From assembly GCF_012844455.2 (NCBI RefSeq), contig NZ_JABBCQ020000004.1, forward strand, positions 1-64,000: a stretch of 64,000 nt of DNA, given 5' to 3'. The DNA comes from Comamonas suwonensis. GTDB taxonomy: Bacteria > Pseudomonadota > Gammaproteobacteria > Burkholderiales > Burkholderiaceae_C. Numbering within the stretch: position 1 is the first letter of the stretch; each line of letters starts with the position of its first letter. The notes under the pieces were generated by a model. That model made no database searches. It saw only the letters and a list, made by a program, of their open reading frames with translations, and had not been told where the DNA came from. The position numbers and the translations under genes are program-made. Shown here piece after piece: positions 44,410 through 53,048 of the stretch.

Positions 44410-44814
44410 TTAAACAGCCGCTTCAATGCCCGGCATCGCCATACGCGCCTTGGTCAGCGCCATGCCCAGGTTGGCTGTGCGGCGGCAGACAAAGACGGCC
44501 ACGTAGTCCGTCACGTTCTTGCTGCGCAGAAAGACGTGAATCAGGTTGTCACTGTTGATAATGATTTCCTGAAAGTAATGGTGACCGTCATCGCTGATAC
44601 CGCGCGAGCGCTTGAACAACGTCTCGATCATCGACACATTGGGGCCGTTAAACAGATCAGCCGTGGCTGCCGCCACCAGATCGATCACTTCACGTGGATG
44701 CGAGTCCACGGTACGAATCGACAGCAGCATGCCCGAGGCAGCATCCACATAGCCAGCCGCCAGACATTCAGGCACAGAGGCCGCAGCCTGTGTCAATACA
44801 GAGTCCAAACTCAT
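44410..44814 (-). CDS. Conserved small protein, possibly Roadblock/LC7-like
   Basis: A 134-residue protein with a profilin-like pattern: CLAAGYVDAASGMLLSI near residue 18, a helix with VIDLVAAATADLFNGP, and strands YFQEIIINSDNLIHVFLR and VAVFVCRR. Roadblock/LC7 proteins regulate small GTPases or chemosensory arrays; my assignment rests on fold-like spacing only. It lies 55 bp downstream of the ABC-phosphatase fusion on the same strand and is probably co-transcribed with it. Confidence 0.6.
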   Translation of the reverse strand: MSLDSVLTQAAASVPECLAAGYVDAASGMLLSIRTVDSHPREVIDLVAAATADLFNGPNVSMIETLFKRSRGISDDGHHYFQEIIINSDNLIHVFLRSKNVTDYVAVFVCRRTANLGMALTKARMAMPGIEAAV

Positions 44815-44869
44815 TGTTTTCTCACTTCTTTAATTTCAATTCAGCGGCACGCAGCACTTCGGGCATCAA

Positions 44870-46444
44870 TCAGCCCATTTTCAGCAGCAGCGCGTTTTCG
44901 TATTCATAAAGCAAGGCTTCCTGCGCTTGCGACTGCACGTATTGCGCGTCAATCAAACGCACACGGCGCAGAGCCTCTTCGGCAGTCAGGCCTTCACGCA
45001 CCATCCATGCGGCCAGCACGGTACCGGTACGACCCAACCCCGCCAGACAGTGCACGGCCAGTACCTCGCCACGGCGCATGGCCGCCGACATACGCGCCAG
45101 CAGCATCTGTATCTGCGCGACGGTCGGTGGTTCATGGTCGTAGACCGGCAGGTGAAAATTCTTGAGCCCATGGCGGGCAAGCGCATCTTGCGGAAAGTCT
45201 TTTTCCGTCAGCGTAATGAGCATGGTCACACCACAACGACTCAGTGCCTTGAGGTCCATATCCATGTCATGCACCACGCCCGGCCAAGGTGTTCCCGCAA
45301 GGCGACCCGGCACCAGCCAGGAAAAGCCATTCGGACCGCGACTGGCAGCGACGGCATTTTCAGCCGCCACTAATGGCTGCATTTCCATCAGCACGGCTGC
45401 GTTGATCGGGCGCGGCTGATTGGCGGGAGCCTGTGCAGCCACGGCATTCTTCGCATCCGGTAATTCAGCTTGAGTCAACACAGGTTCGGGCTCGGACGCA
45501 GGCGCTGCCTCAAGCTCCGTCACAGACTCACCCGCCTCAACCGGCTGCCGCGCAAACTCAGCAATGGCGGACAGCGCAGCCGCAGGCAAAGGGGGCGGGG
45601 GCAGTACATCGTCGGCCAGCTCTTGTAACGGCGTGCCGGGCATGGGCACGGCGCAACTGCCACTGCGCAAAAATTGCTGGCCCGCAGCGCTGATGGGGCG
45701 GTGCATAAAGTCGGCCATGCGGGCCGCTTCTTGAATGCTGCCGCCCGCCAGCAGCAGCATCTGTTGCGCTGCGGCCTGAGCGTGTTGCTGCTGATGGGTG
45801 ACGAGAAGCACACTGCTTTGCTGGCCAATTTGCTTGAGTACATCGAGCAGCAAAAAGGCTTCGTAGCCTTCCAGATCCGCCGTGGGTTCATCCACCATCA
45901 GCACCGCCGGTTTGGCCCATGCCTCGCGCAAGATGGCCACCACCCGTTGCTGCACGCTGCTCAGCAGCATGGTGGGGTTGTCCAGCGCCTGTGCCAGCTC
46001 GGCAAAGCCGTAGTTTTGCAGCTGCGCGGTGACCCAGTTGCGCCACTCCAGCGGCGATCGCTGCTCGGTGTGACGCGCCATTTCAATCAACGCATCCAGC
46101 GTGTTGGCACGCATCAGACGGGCGTGCTGCTGCACCAATCGCGGCAGGGCTTGCGCCCCATCGGCCATCAAAGGCATGTTCAGCGGCTGCTGGGCATAAG
46201 ACACCTGTCCCCAGCTGCGAAAACGCGGGTTGGCCGTATTCAGCCCAGCCAGTGTGCGCAGCAGTGTGGATTTACCCGTGCCTGCAGGGCCCAGCAGCGC
46301 GGTCACGCCATGCGCTGGCAGCCCGAAATCGACCTCCGCCAAAATGACGCGCGGGCCATATGAGGCCCCCAGGCCTTGCACCTGCAGGCTGTATTGCTGT
46401 TCCAAAGAAGTCTCCCCCGCAGCGCCTGCACCGAGGGCCGTCAT
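44870..46444 (-). CDS. ABC ATPase fused to a dual-specificity phosphatase domain
   Basis: A 524-residue soluble protein. Residues 20-255 form an ABC ATPase similar to PstB: Walker A GPAGTGKST (52-60), Walker B VLMVDEPTADLEG, His switch VTHQQQ. The ABC signature reads LLSSVQQRV, so the usual LSGGQ is degraded. A linker rich in Pro, Ala and Glu (about 270-365) leads to a phosphatase domain (about 370-524) with Cys466 and Arg472 in HCLAGLGRTG and a likely acid Asp in PVYDHEPP. No permease gene is nearby, so it is probably not a transporter subunit. I know of no common protein with this layout. Confidence 0.85.
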   Translation of the reverse strand: MTALGAGAAGETSLEQQYSLQVQGLGASYGPRVILAEVDFGLPAHGVTALLGPAGTGKSTLLRTLAGLNTANPRFRSWGQVSYAQQPLNMPLMADGAQALPRLVQQHARLMRANTLDALIEMARHTEQRSPLEWRNWVTAQLQNYGFAELAQALDNPTMLLSSVQQRVVAILREAWAKPAVLMVDEPTADLEGYEAFLLLDVLKQIGQQSSVLLVTHQQQHAQAAAQQMLLLAGGSIQEAARMADFMHRPISAAGQQFLRSGSCAVPMPGTPLQELADDVLPPPPLPAAALSAIAEFARQPVEAGESVTELEAAPASEPEPVLTQAELPDAKNAVAAQAPANQPRPINAAVLMEMQPLVAAENAVAASRGPNGFSWLVPGRLAGTPWPGVVHDMDMDLKALSRCGVTMLITLTEKDFPQDALARHGLKNFHLPVYDHEPPTVAQIQMLLARMSAAMRRGEVLAVHCLAGLGRTGTVLAAWMVREGLTAEEALRRVRLIDAQYVQSQAQEALLYEYENALLLKMG

Positions 46445-46634
46445 GATTGGTTTCGGTCACGAATCGTCATCAAAGGCCTTGCATCAGGCAAATAGATGCA
46501 TCGGACCGACAGCCTCTGACATTACATGCTTGAAGATTCGACATCTCTCAAAACAAGTCAATGTGATGGGGAAATCCATCGATTCGTCACTAATTCAAAT
46601 TGATTTTGTTTTAAATCAACAAAACACGAAAAAG

Positions 46635-46664
46635 AAAACAGCACCTGAAAACAGGTGCTGTTTT
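46635..46664 (-). terminator. Terminator of the HtrA gene
   Basis: AAAACAGCACCTG (46635-46647) pairs perfectly with CAGGTGCTGTTTT (46652-46664) around AAAA. On the minus strand it is followed by a T-rich stretch. It sits 20 bp past the protease stop codon. Confidence 0.9.
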
Positions 46665-46683
46665 GTCTACGCAAGCTGATGCA

Positions 46684-48225
46684 TTAACCCAGCCGTACCG
46701 GCACAAAAATCTTGTTGCCATCACGCCAGATCAGCACCGCCACGGTCTTGTCGGCCTTGGCCACTGCCGCACGCACGGCATCAACATCACCAGCCGCCAC
46801 GCCGTTGATGGACAGCAACACATCCCCTTCGGTAATGCCTGCCGCTGCCGCCGGGCCGCTGGCCTGAGCTACGAGCAAACCGGCATCAACACCGATTTGC
46901 TTTTTCTCTTCAGGCTGCAAGGGGCGCAATGCCAGACCCAGCTTTCCCTGGCCTTCATCCGAGGCGGCCTTGACGGTCTTGACGGCCTTCTCGCTGGCAT
47001 CGCCCAAGGTGGCGTTCAGGGTTTTGGCTTCACCCTTGCGCCAGACCTCCAGCGTCACCTTCTGGCCGGGCATGGACTGACCAATCACTGCAGGCAAATC
47101 GCCCGATCCCACAATGGGTTTGCCATCCACCTTGCGGACCACATCGCCGGGCTCAAGCCCCGCTTTGGCGGCCGGGCCGTTCTTTTCAACACTGGCGACC
47201 AATGCACCTTCGGGCTTGTCCAGCTTGAAGGAATCGGCAAAGGCCTGATTGACTTCCTGCACGCTCACACCCAGCTTGGCATGCTGCGCCTTGCCCGTGG
47301 CCTGAATCTGCTGCTGCACGCGGGTTGCCACCTCGATCGGTATCGCAAACGACACACCCTGATAGCCGCCCGAGCGGGTGTAGATCTGGCTGTTGATACC
47401 GACCACCTCGCCCTGCGCATTGAACAGCGGGCCGCCCGAGTTACCAGGGTTGATGGCCACGTCGGTCTGCAGGAAAGGCACAAAAGAATCATCAGGCAGC
47501 GAACGGCCCTTGGCGCTGACCACGCCAGCGGTCACGCTGTTTTCAAAGCCGAATGGCGAGCCGATGGCCAGCACCCAGTCCCCCACGCGCAACTGGCTGG
47601 TCTGCCCCAGTTTGACCGTGGGCAGGTTCTTGGCATCAATCTTGAGCACGGCCACGTCGGTCTTGGGATCGGCACCGAGCACCTTGGCATTGAATTCGCG
47701 CCGATCGTTGAGCTTGACCGTCACCTCTTTGGCACCGTGCACCACATGGGCATTGGTCAAAATCACGCCATCGCTGGAGACGATAAAGCCCGAGCCTTCG
47801 CCCCGCATGGGCGTATCAGGCTGCTGCGCACGGGGTCCCATGCCGCGAGAGCCGGGGCCGCCGGGCATACCAAATTGGCGGAAGAATTCAAAGAAGGGAT
47901 CATCGGGGCTGATGCCCTGACCCTGTTGCTGGCGCTCGCTGGTTTGGTCGCCCTCTTCCTCACGCATGGAACGCGAAGACCCGACCACGCTGATATTGAC
48001 CACAGCCGCACCATTGCGTGCCGTGATGTCTGCAAAATTAGGAGCATTTACCGCAGGCAAATTAAGCGCTGCAGGCTGTGCAGACACTTCAGCATGAGTC
48101 GCTTGCGCCTGTGCTGCGCTGCGCGTACCCACCAGACCGGCTCCAGTCGCGCCCAGTGCACCAATCGCACCGGCAGCGACCAGAGCCATGACCAATCGAC
48201 GGGGAGTAGACAAAATTGTGTTCAT
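46684..48225 (-). CDS. Periplasmic serine protease of the HtrA/DegP family
   Basis: A 513-residue protease/chaperone that removes misfolded envelope proteins. A signal peptide (cut near AQA, about residue 40) precedes the trypsin-like domain with His160 (TNAHVV), Asp190 (DPKTDVAVLK) and Ser263 (NPGNSGGPL). A Gly/Pro/Gln-rich loop (about 95-140) matches the Q-linker region. Two PDZ domains follow (about 290-385 and 410-505). It resembles DegQ/MucD. AAGGA lies 6 bases before ATG 48225. Terminator at 46635-46664. Confidence 0.95.
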   Translation of the reverse strand: MNTILSTPRRLVMALVAAGAIGALGATGAGLVGTRSAAQAQATHAEVSAQPAALNLPAVNAPNFADITARNGAAVVNISVVGSSRSMREEEGDQTSERQQQGQGISPDDPFFEFFRQFGMPGGPGSRGMGPRAQQPDTPMRGEGSGFIVSSDGVILTNAHVVHGAKEVTVKLNDRREFNAKVLGADPKTDVAVLKIDAKNLPTVKLGQTSQLRVGDWVLAIGSPFGFENSVTAGVVSAKGRSLPDDSFVPFLQTDVAINPGNSGGPLFNAQGEVVGINSQIYTRSGGYQGVSFAIPIEVATRVQQQIQATGKAQHAKLGVSVQEVNQAFADSFKLDKPEGALVASVEKNGPAAKAGLEPGDVVRKVDGKPIVGSGDLPAVIGQSMPGQKVTLEVWRKGEAKTLNATLGDASEKAVKTVKAASDEGQGKLGLALRPLQPEEKKQIGVDAGLLVAQASGPAAAAGITEGDVLLSINGVAAGDVDAVRAAVAKADKTVAVLIWRDGNKIFVPVRLG

Positions 48226-48395
48226 GGCAATCCTTTCAAATCAACACCGTACCGGTGCCTGTTGAAGGGAAGTTTGAACGTCAAGACTTAGGCCAGACTT
48301 AGGCCATTGATCTTTGTAAAACGCTACTGAATCAGAAGCTGTCCACGCTTATCTGCAGAGGGCTTCAGCTCTTTTTTCACTGAACCCTCGCAATT

Positions 48396-48776
48396 TCAGA
48401 GCAGTTCCAGCACCAGCTCTGGCGGGCGGCAAAGCTTAGCGCCCTTGGGCGTCACCACAATCGGACGATTGAGCAAAACCGGGTGCGCAGCCACGGCCTG
48501 AATCAGCTGCACATCGCTGACGGCCGCGTTGTCCAACCCCAGCTCTTTGAACTGCGCTTCTTTGCTGCGCAGCAAATCTCGCACCGGCACACCCAGATGC
48601 GCCACCAGCTCGGACAGTTCCGGCGCCGTGAGCGGTGTGGCAATGTAATCCACGACATTGGGCTCAATGCCATGCTCACGCAACAGCGCCAGCGCACCGC
48701 GCGAATTGCTGCAGCGGTTGTTGTGAAAGATGGTGATATCGGGGCGATTCACGGGGGTATCAGTGCTTATTGTCAT
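48396..48776 (-). CDS. ArsC family (glutaredoxin-type) arsenate reductase-like protein
   Basis: A 126-residue thioredoxin-fold protein with the active-site Cys in HNNRCSNSRGAL (near residue 22) and the oxyanion-binding RPIVVTPKGAKLCRP near residue 104. These are the classical features of ArsC and YffB-like proteins. No other ars genes are present, so a role in arsenate reduction is not certain. A 142-bp gap separates it from the divergent Bug receptor gene. Confidence 0.88.
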   Translation of the reverse strand: MTISTDTPVNRPDITIFHNNRCSNSRGALALLREHGIEPNVVDYIATPLTAPELSELVAHLGVPVRDLLRSKEAQFKELGLDNAAVSDVQLIQAVAAHPVLLNRPIVVTPKGAKLCRPPELVLELL

Positions 48777-48918
48777 GGCTGCAGTTTAGCGAGCCTGCGC
48801 GTGGACTTGTGCTCCGACAAAGACTGCATAGCTGCTATGCGGCCCAAGCCAGAGCCATGCGTGCAGCCATTCCCATAGACTGACTGAAAAATGCGTGAAA
48901 ACACAATAAGGAGACAAC

Positions 48919-49929
48919 ATGCCTGATGCTCAACCGCCAATTCCACTCACTCTGGGCCGCCGTCAATGGGGTCAATGGGCCGCAGCCACCGCATTGAGCG
49001 GATTCGCTGGCTCTGCGCTTGCGCAAGAAACGAAATACCCCGGCAAGGCCATACGCATGGTCATCCCGTTCACTCCCGGAGGTTCGGCAGACATTCTGGG
49101 GCGCGCCATCGGCCATGAGCTCACCACGGCATGGGGTCAAAGCGTGGTGCCAGAAAATGTGGCTGGCGCAGGCGGCAGCATTGGTGCCGATCGCGTCGCC
49201 AAGGCCAGTGCAGATGGCTACACCCTGCTGATGGGGCATGTGGGCACGCTGGCCATCACCCCCACGCTGTACCCCAAGCTGCCCTACGATCCCATCAAAA
49301 GCTTCACGCCGCTGGCCTGGGTGGCGCGCGTACCCAATGTACTGGTGGTTCACCCCTCGCTGCCGGTCACTGATCTGGCATCGTTCATCCGCTACGTCAA
49401 AGCCAACCCCGATGCTGTGAATTTCAGCTCGGGTGGCAACGGCAGTGCCGCGCACATGACCATGGCCTACCTGAGCCTGCAGGCAGGGCTCAAGATGCAG
49501 CATGTGCCCTATAAAGGCACAGCCCCTGCCGTCAATGATCTGGTTGCGGGCCAGGTACAGGCTTTGTTCACGGGCATACCGGCAGTGCTGGCGCAAATTC
49601 GTGCCGGGCAGATCAAGGCGATTGCCGTGTCATCGCCACAGCGTGTCGCGGCTCTGCCGAATGTTCCCACGGTTGCGGAAGCGGGTCTCCCCGGCTTTGA
49701 AGCAGACCAGTGGTATGGCGTCGTCGGCCCCGCCAACATGCCGGCCGATGTGGTGGCCAAGATCAATCAGCAGATCAATGCTTCGCTTAAAAGCCCGGCC
49801 ATTCTGGAGCGCCTGCACAACGAAGGCGCGCAGCCCATGCCCAGCACACCGAAAGTGTTTGCCGAGCTGATCAACAAGGACCTGGCACGCTGGCGCAAGG
49901 TCATTGTTGATAGCAAGATGACGCTTTGA
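48919..49929 (+). CDS. Bug/TctC-family periplasmic solute-binding protein
   Basis: A 336-residue receptor with a signal peptide containing GRRQWGQWAAATALSG (cut after ALA near residue 35). Mature blocks are IPFTPGGSADILGR, VVPENVAGAGGSIGADRVA, ADGYTLLMGH, VPYKGTAPA and LPNVPTVAEAGLPGFEA, all typical of the family. AAGGAGA lies 6 bases before the ATG. It ends 18 bp from the convergent NCS2 permease gene, hinting at a link with nucleobase or related carboxylate uptake, but the ligand is unknown. No TctA/B partners are seen. Confidence 0.93.
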   Translation: MPDAQPPIPLTLGRRQWGQWAAATALSGFAGSALAQETKYPGKAIRMVIPFTPGGSADILGRAIGHELTTAWGQSVVPENVAGAGGSIGADRVAKASADGYTLLMGHVGTLAITPTLYPKLPYDPIKSFTPLAWVARVPNVLVVHPSLPVTDLASFIRYVKANPDAVNFSSGGNGSAAHMTMAYLSLQAGLKMQHVPYKGTAPAVNDLVAGQVQALFTGIPAVLAQIRAGQIKAIAVSSPQRVAALPNVPTVAEAGLPGFEADQWYGVVGPANMPADVVAKINQQINASLKSPAILERLHNEGAQPMPSTPKVFAELINKDLARWRKVIVDSKMTL

Positions 49930-49947
49930 ACGCTCAGAAATTACGCT

Positions 49948-51300
49948 TCAGGCGGCGGCCGAGCTGGTCGCGACCGGAGCCGTCGCGGGCTCCAGCTCTT
50001 CCTCATGCGCCTCGAACTCGCGCCCTGGCAGCAACAGGTTCAGCCCCACGGCCACCAGCGCACCCACGGTGATGCCCGAACCGAAGACTTCGCGCACAAA
50101 GGCCGGCATCTTGGACAGCAGATCGGGGCGTACCGTCACGGCCAGACCGCAGCCCAGCGAAACCGCAATGATCAGACCGCTGCGACGCGACTGTTCGCTG
50201 CTGCTGAGCATGCGGATGCCCGCCAGAATGATCATGGCAAACATCATCAGGCCGGCACCGCCAAGCACAGGCAAAGGAATCGTCACCACCAGCGCCCCCA
50301 GCACCGGAAAGAGACCCGCCAGCAGCAGCATCACGCCGGTCAGCATCACCACATGGCGGCTGGCCACGCCGGTCAGCGAGACCACGCCCACGTTCTGTGC
50401 GAAGGTGGAGACTGGGGGGCTGGACATCACGGCAGCAAACGCCGATCCCACGCCGTCGCAAAGCATGCCGCTGGCCAGGCGCTTGCCCCGGATGGGAGTC
50501 TGGGTGGCTGCTCCCAGAGCCATAAAGGTTCCGGTCGTCTCGACGATGGTCACCAGAAAGGCAATGGACATGGCGACGATGCCCGATACCGGAAAACTCA
50601 TGCCGAAATGCAGCGGCTGCGGAATCGCGAACACGGCTGCCTCGCGCACCTGGGTGAAATCGATCAGCCCCAGCGCCAGACACAGCAGATAACCGCAGGC
50701 AATGCCCAGCACCACGGCCGATGCCGAAACCACGCCCTTGCCCCATTGCACAAAGCCGATCACCAACGCCAGCACAAAGCCGGCAATCGCCAGATTGCCC
50801 ACGGCACCGTAGCTGCCGCTGCCCAGACCGCCTGCGGCCCAGTCAACGGCCACGGGTGTCAGCGACAGGCCGATCATGGTCACCACCACGCTGGTGACGG
50901 TATGCGGGAAGAAACGGCGGATCACCGGCATGAAGAAGCTGCCGACGATCATCACCAGTGACCCCACCAGCGAAGAGCCCAGAATGCCGGGCACACCATG
51001 CTCCAGCCCCACACTGATGCCAGCGCCGACGAAGGCGAAGCTGGTGCCCATCACACAGGGCAGGCGTATGCCTACAGGCCCCACGCCGCGACACTGGATG
51101 ATGGTGACAATGCCAGAGCCCAGCAGCGCAGCATTGACTAGGGCCACGATCTGATCGGCAGGCAGCTTGAGCGCGCCGCCAAACACCAGCGGCACGGCGA
51201 TGATGCCGCCCAGGGCGGCGAGCAGATGCTGCAGTGAAAGCAGCGTAGTGGTGATAAGGCTGGGCGGACGATCTTCCACCCCGTAAAGCAGTTTTTCCAT
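49948..51300 (-). CDS. NCS2 family purine/xanthine permease
   Basis: A 450-residue permease with about 14 membrane helices that imports nucleobases with protons. Family residues are visible: SLQHLLAALGG in helix 1, GTSFAFVGAG in helix 3, IVETTGTFMALG in helix 8, and FAQNVGVVSLTGVASR in helix 10. Overall it resembles XanP/UacT-type transporters of xanthine or urate. AGGAG lies 9 bases before ATG 51300. It is downstream of the 8-oxoguanine-deaminase-type gene, so a shared role in purine use is likely. A family 3 hairpin repeat lies between them. Confidence 0.93.
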   Translation of the reverse strand: MEKLLYGVEDRPPSLITTTLLSLQHLLAALGGIIAVPLVFGGALKLPADQIVALVNAALLGSGIVTIIQCRGVGPVGIRLPCVMGTSFAFVGAGISVGLEHGVPGILGSSLVGSLVMIVGSFFMPVIRRFFPHTVTSVVVTMIGLSLTPVAVDWAAGGLGSGSYGAVGNLAIAGFVLALVIGFVQWGKGVVSASAVVLGIACGYLLCLALGLIDFTQVREAAVFAIPQPLHFGMSFPVSGIVAMSIAFLVTIVETTGTFMALGAATQTPIRGKRLASGMLCDGVGSAFAAVMSSPPVSTFAQNVGVVSLTGVASRHVVMLTGVMLLLAGLFPVLGALVVTIPLPVLGGAGLMMFAMIILAGIRMLSSSEQSRRSGLIIAVSLGCGLAVTVRPDLLSKMPAFVREVFGSGITVGALVAVGLNLLLPGREFEAHEEELEPATAPVATSSAAA

Positions 51301-51470
51301 GATTTTGTCTCCTGTTCCCTATGCGAATGGCCTCTTCTGAGGCACTTGTTGCTATGTCGTCGAGGGTGCCCGTGAGGGCTGTCACTGCGTGCTTGGCTGT
51401 GTCGTGGCAGATCTCCCTGGTTGAATCAGCGGCTGCAGAGGGCAAGTTGAAAACTGATGCCCCTTACTCA

Positions 51471-51559
51471 AGGACAGCGAGCAAGGGCCGCCCCCGCAGC
51501 GAGGCTGTTGCCTCCTCCGCGAAGCAGAGAAGGGGAAGCGGCAAAGCCGCTGAGGGGCA
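51471..51559 (-). repeat. GC-rich hairpin repeat family 3, copy A
   Basis: It directly follows the deaminase stop codon. On the minus strand: CCCCTCAGCGGCTTTGCCGC then a CCCCTT..GGAGG stem and CGCTG...GGGGGC. Copies at 54870-54954 and 56344-56435 have the same order of blocks. It may act as a terminator or as a repeated palindrome. Confidence 0.65.
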
Positions 51560-52945
51560 TTACTGTCCCGCAGCCCGCTCGAACAAGCTACGTGCGAGCT
51601 TGCGGTGCTGGCCCAGAACCACGGGCAGGTCGGCAGTCAGCAGACGGCCGTCCTCGACCACCACACGGCCGTTGATGACACTGCTGGATACATTGGCCGG
51701 TGTGCAGAACACCAGTGCCGCCACAGGGTCGTGACCGGCGCCCGCATAACCGACGTCATGCATATCGAAGGCCACAAAGTCGGCGGACATGCCAGGGGCC
51801 AACGCACCGATGTCGTCGCGGTTGAGTACGCGCGCACCGCCCAGCGTGGCGATCTCCAGCGCCTCGCGGGCGCTCATGGCCGCCGGGCCATGGCCCACGC
51901 GCTGCAGCAACATGGCCTGGCGCACTTCGCCCAACATATGGGCTCCGTCGTTGGAGGCGCTGCCGTCCACGCCCAGGGAGACGGGCACGCCCGCATCGCG
52001 CATGCTGCGGATGGGCGCGATGCCCGAGGCCAGGCGCATATTGGAACAAGGGCAATGCGACACTCCGGTGCCGGTACGCGCGAACAGCGCAATACCTTCA
52101 GGATCGAGCTTGACGCAATGCGCATGCCAGACGTCGCGGCCCACCCAGCCCAGGTCTTCGGCGTATTGGGCCGGGGTCAGGCCGAACTTCTCCCGCGAAA
52201 AGGCCACGTCGTTGTCGTTCTCGGCCAGATGGGTGTGCAGTGATACGCCGTGCTCGCGCGCCAGCACGGCCGACTCGCGCATCAGGTCGCGCGTCACCGA
52301 GAAGGGCGAACAAGGCGCCAGTACCACACGCAGCATGGCGTGGCGCGAGCCGTCGTGGTACTGCTGAATCAGGCGCAGGCTATCGCGCAGGATGGCCTCT
52401 TCCTCCTCGACCACCACATCGGGAGGCAGACCGCCCTTGCTGCGGCCCAGACTCATGGAGCCACGCGCCGCATGAAAGCGCATGCCCATCTGCTGCGCGG
52501 CGGCGATGGAGTCATCGAGGCGTGAGCCGTTTGGAAACAAGTACAGGTGGTCGCTGGTCGTGGTACAGCCAGACAGCATCAGCTCGGCCATGGCAGTCTG
52601 GGTTGAGACATGGATCATCTCGGGCGTCAGATGCGACCACAGCATGTAGAGGTTCTGCAGCCACGAGAACAGCTCGGCGTCCTGAGCCGCAGGCACGGCG
52701 CGTGTCAGGCTCTGGTACATGTGATGGTGGGTATTGATCAGGCCTGGTGTCACCACTTTGCCGCGCATGTCCAGCACCTTTGCCTGTCCCTCGTCGGCCA
52801 TGCGACGGTACTGCGCCGGCAGATCTGCCGTTGCCCCCACCCACAGCAGGGCAGGGCCGTCTGCAACCAGGGCGCCGTCTTTGATCTCGCGGCGCTGCGC
52901 ATCCATGGTCACCAGTACGTCGGCATTCAGGGCAATCAGGGTCAT
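51560..52945 (-). CDS. 8-oxoguanine deaminase-type amidohydrolase
   Basis: A 461-residue metal-dependent amidohydrolase. Metal ligands are seen in INTHHHMYQ (near residue 68), LHTHLAEND and WHAHCVK, with the Asp in VSLGVDGSASND. The C-terminal part closes the composite beta sandwich. The sequence resembles 8-oxoguanine deaminase and the hydroxyatrazine/guanine deaminase group; I cannot tell the substrate from motifs alone. AGAGGAAGAG precedes ATG 52945. It is between a LysR regulator and an NCS2 permease on the same strand, which supports purine deamination. Confidence 0.88.
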   Translation of the reverse strand: MTLIALNADVLVTMDAQRREIKDGALVADGPALLWVGATADLPAQYRRMADEGQAKVLDMRGKVVTPGLINTHHHMYQSLTRAVPAAQDAELFSWLQNLYMLWSHLTPEMIHVSTQTAMAELMLSGCTTTSDHLYLFPNGSRLDDSIAAAQQMGMRFHAARGSMSLGRSKGGLPPDVVVEEEEAILRDSLRLIQQYHDGSRHAMLRVVLAPCSPFSVTRDLMRESAVLAREHGVSLHTHLAENDNDVAFSREKFGLTPAQYAEDLGWVGRDVWHAHCVKLDPEGIALFARTGTGVSHCPCSNMRLASGIAPIRSMRDAGVPVSLGVDGSASNDGAHMLGEVRQAMLLQRVGHGPAAMSAREALEIATLGGARVLNRDDIGALAPGMSADFVAFDMHDVGYAGAGHDPVAALVFCTPANVSSSVINGRVVVEDGRLLTADLPVVLGQHRKLARSLFERAAGQ

Positions 52946-53023
52946 GGTCTCTTCCTCTCTAAACAAGAAGCGCAAGTCTAGAGAGTGACCCAGGCGCGCG
53001 ATAGCGCCAAATTCAGCCAAGCA

Positions 53024-53042
53024 TGTCCACAAAATGTGGACA
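53024..53042. promoter_or_regulatory. Perfect palindrome, putative operator of the purine operon
   Basis: TGTCCACA (53024-53031), AAA, TGTGGACA (53035-53042) lies 7 bp after the LysR stop and 79 bp upstream of the deaminase start. No T tract follows on the minus strand, so a terminator is less likely. It could bind the LysR protein or another dimeric regulator. Confidence 0.5.
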
Positions 53043-53048
53043 GTTAAA

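Noticed and set aside
53024..53042. Terminator of the LysR gene
   Set aside because: The stem is short and no T tract follows on the minus strand, so an operator is the better reading.
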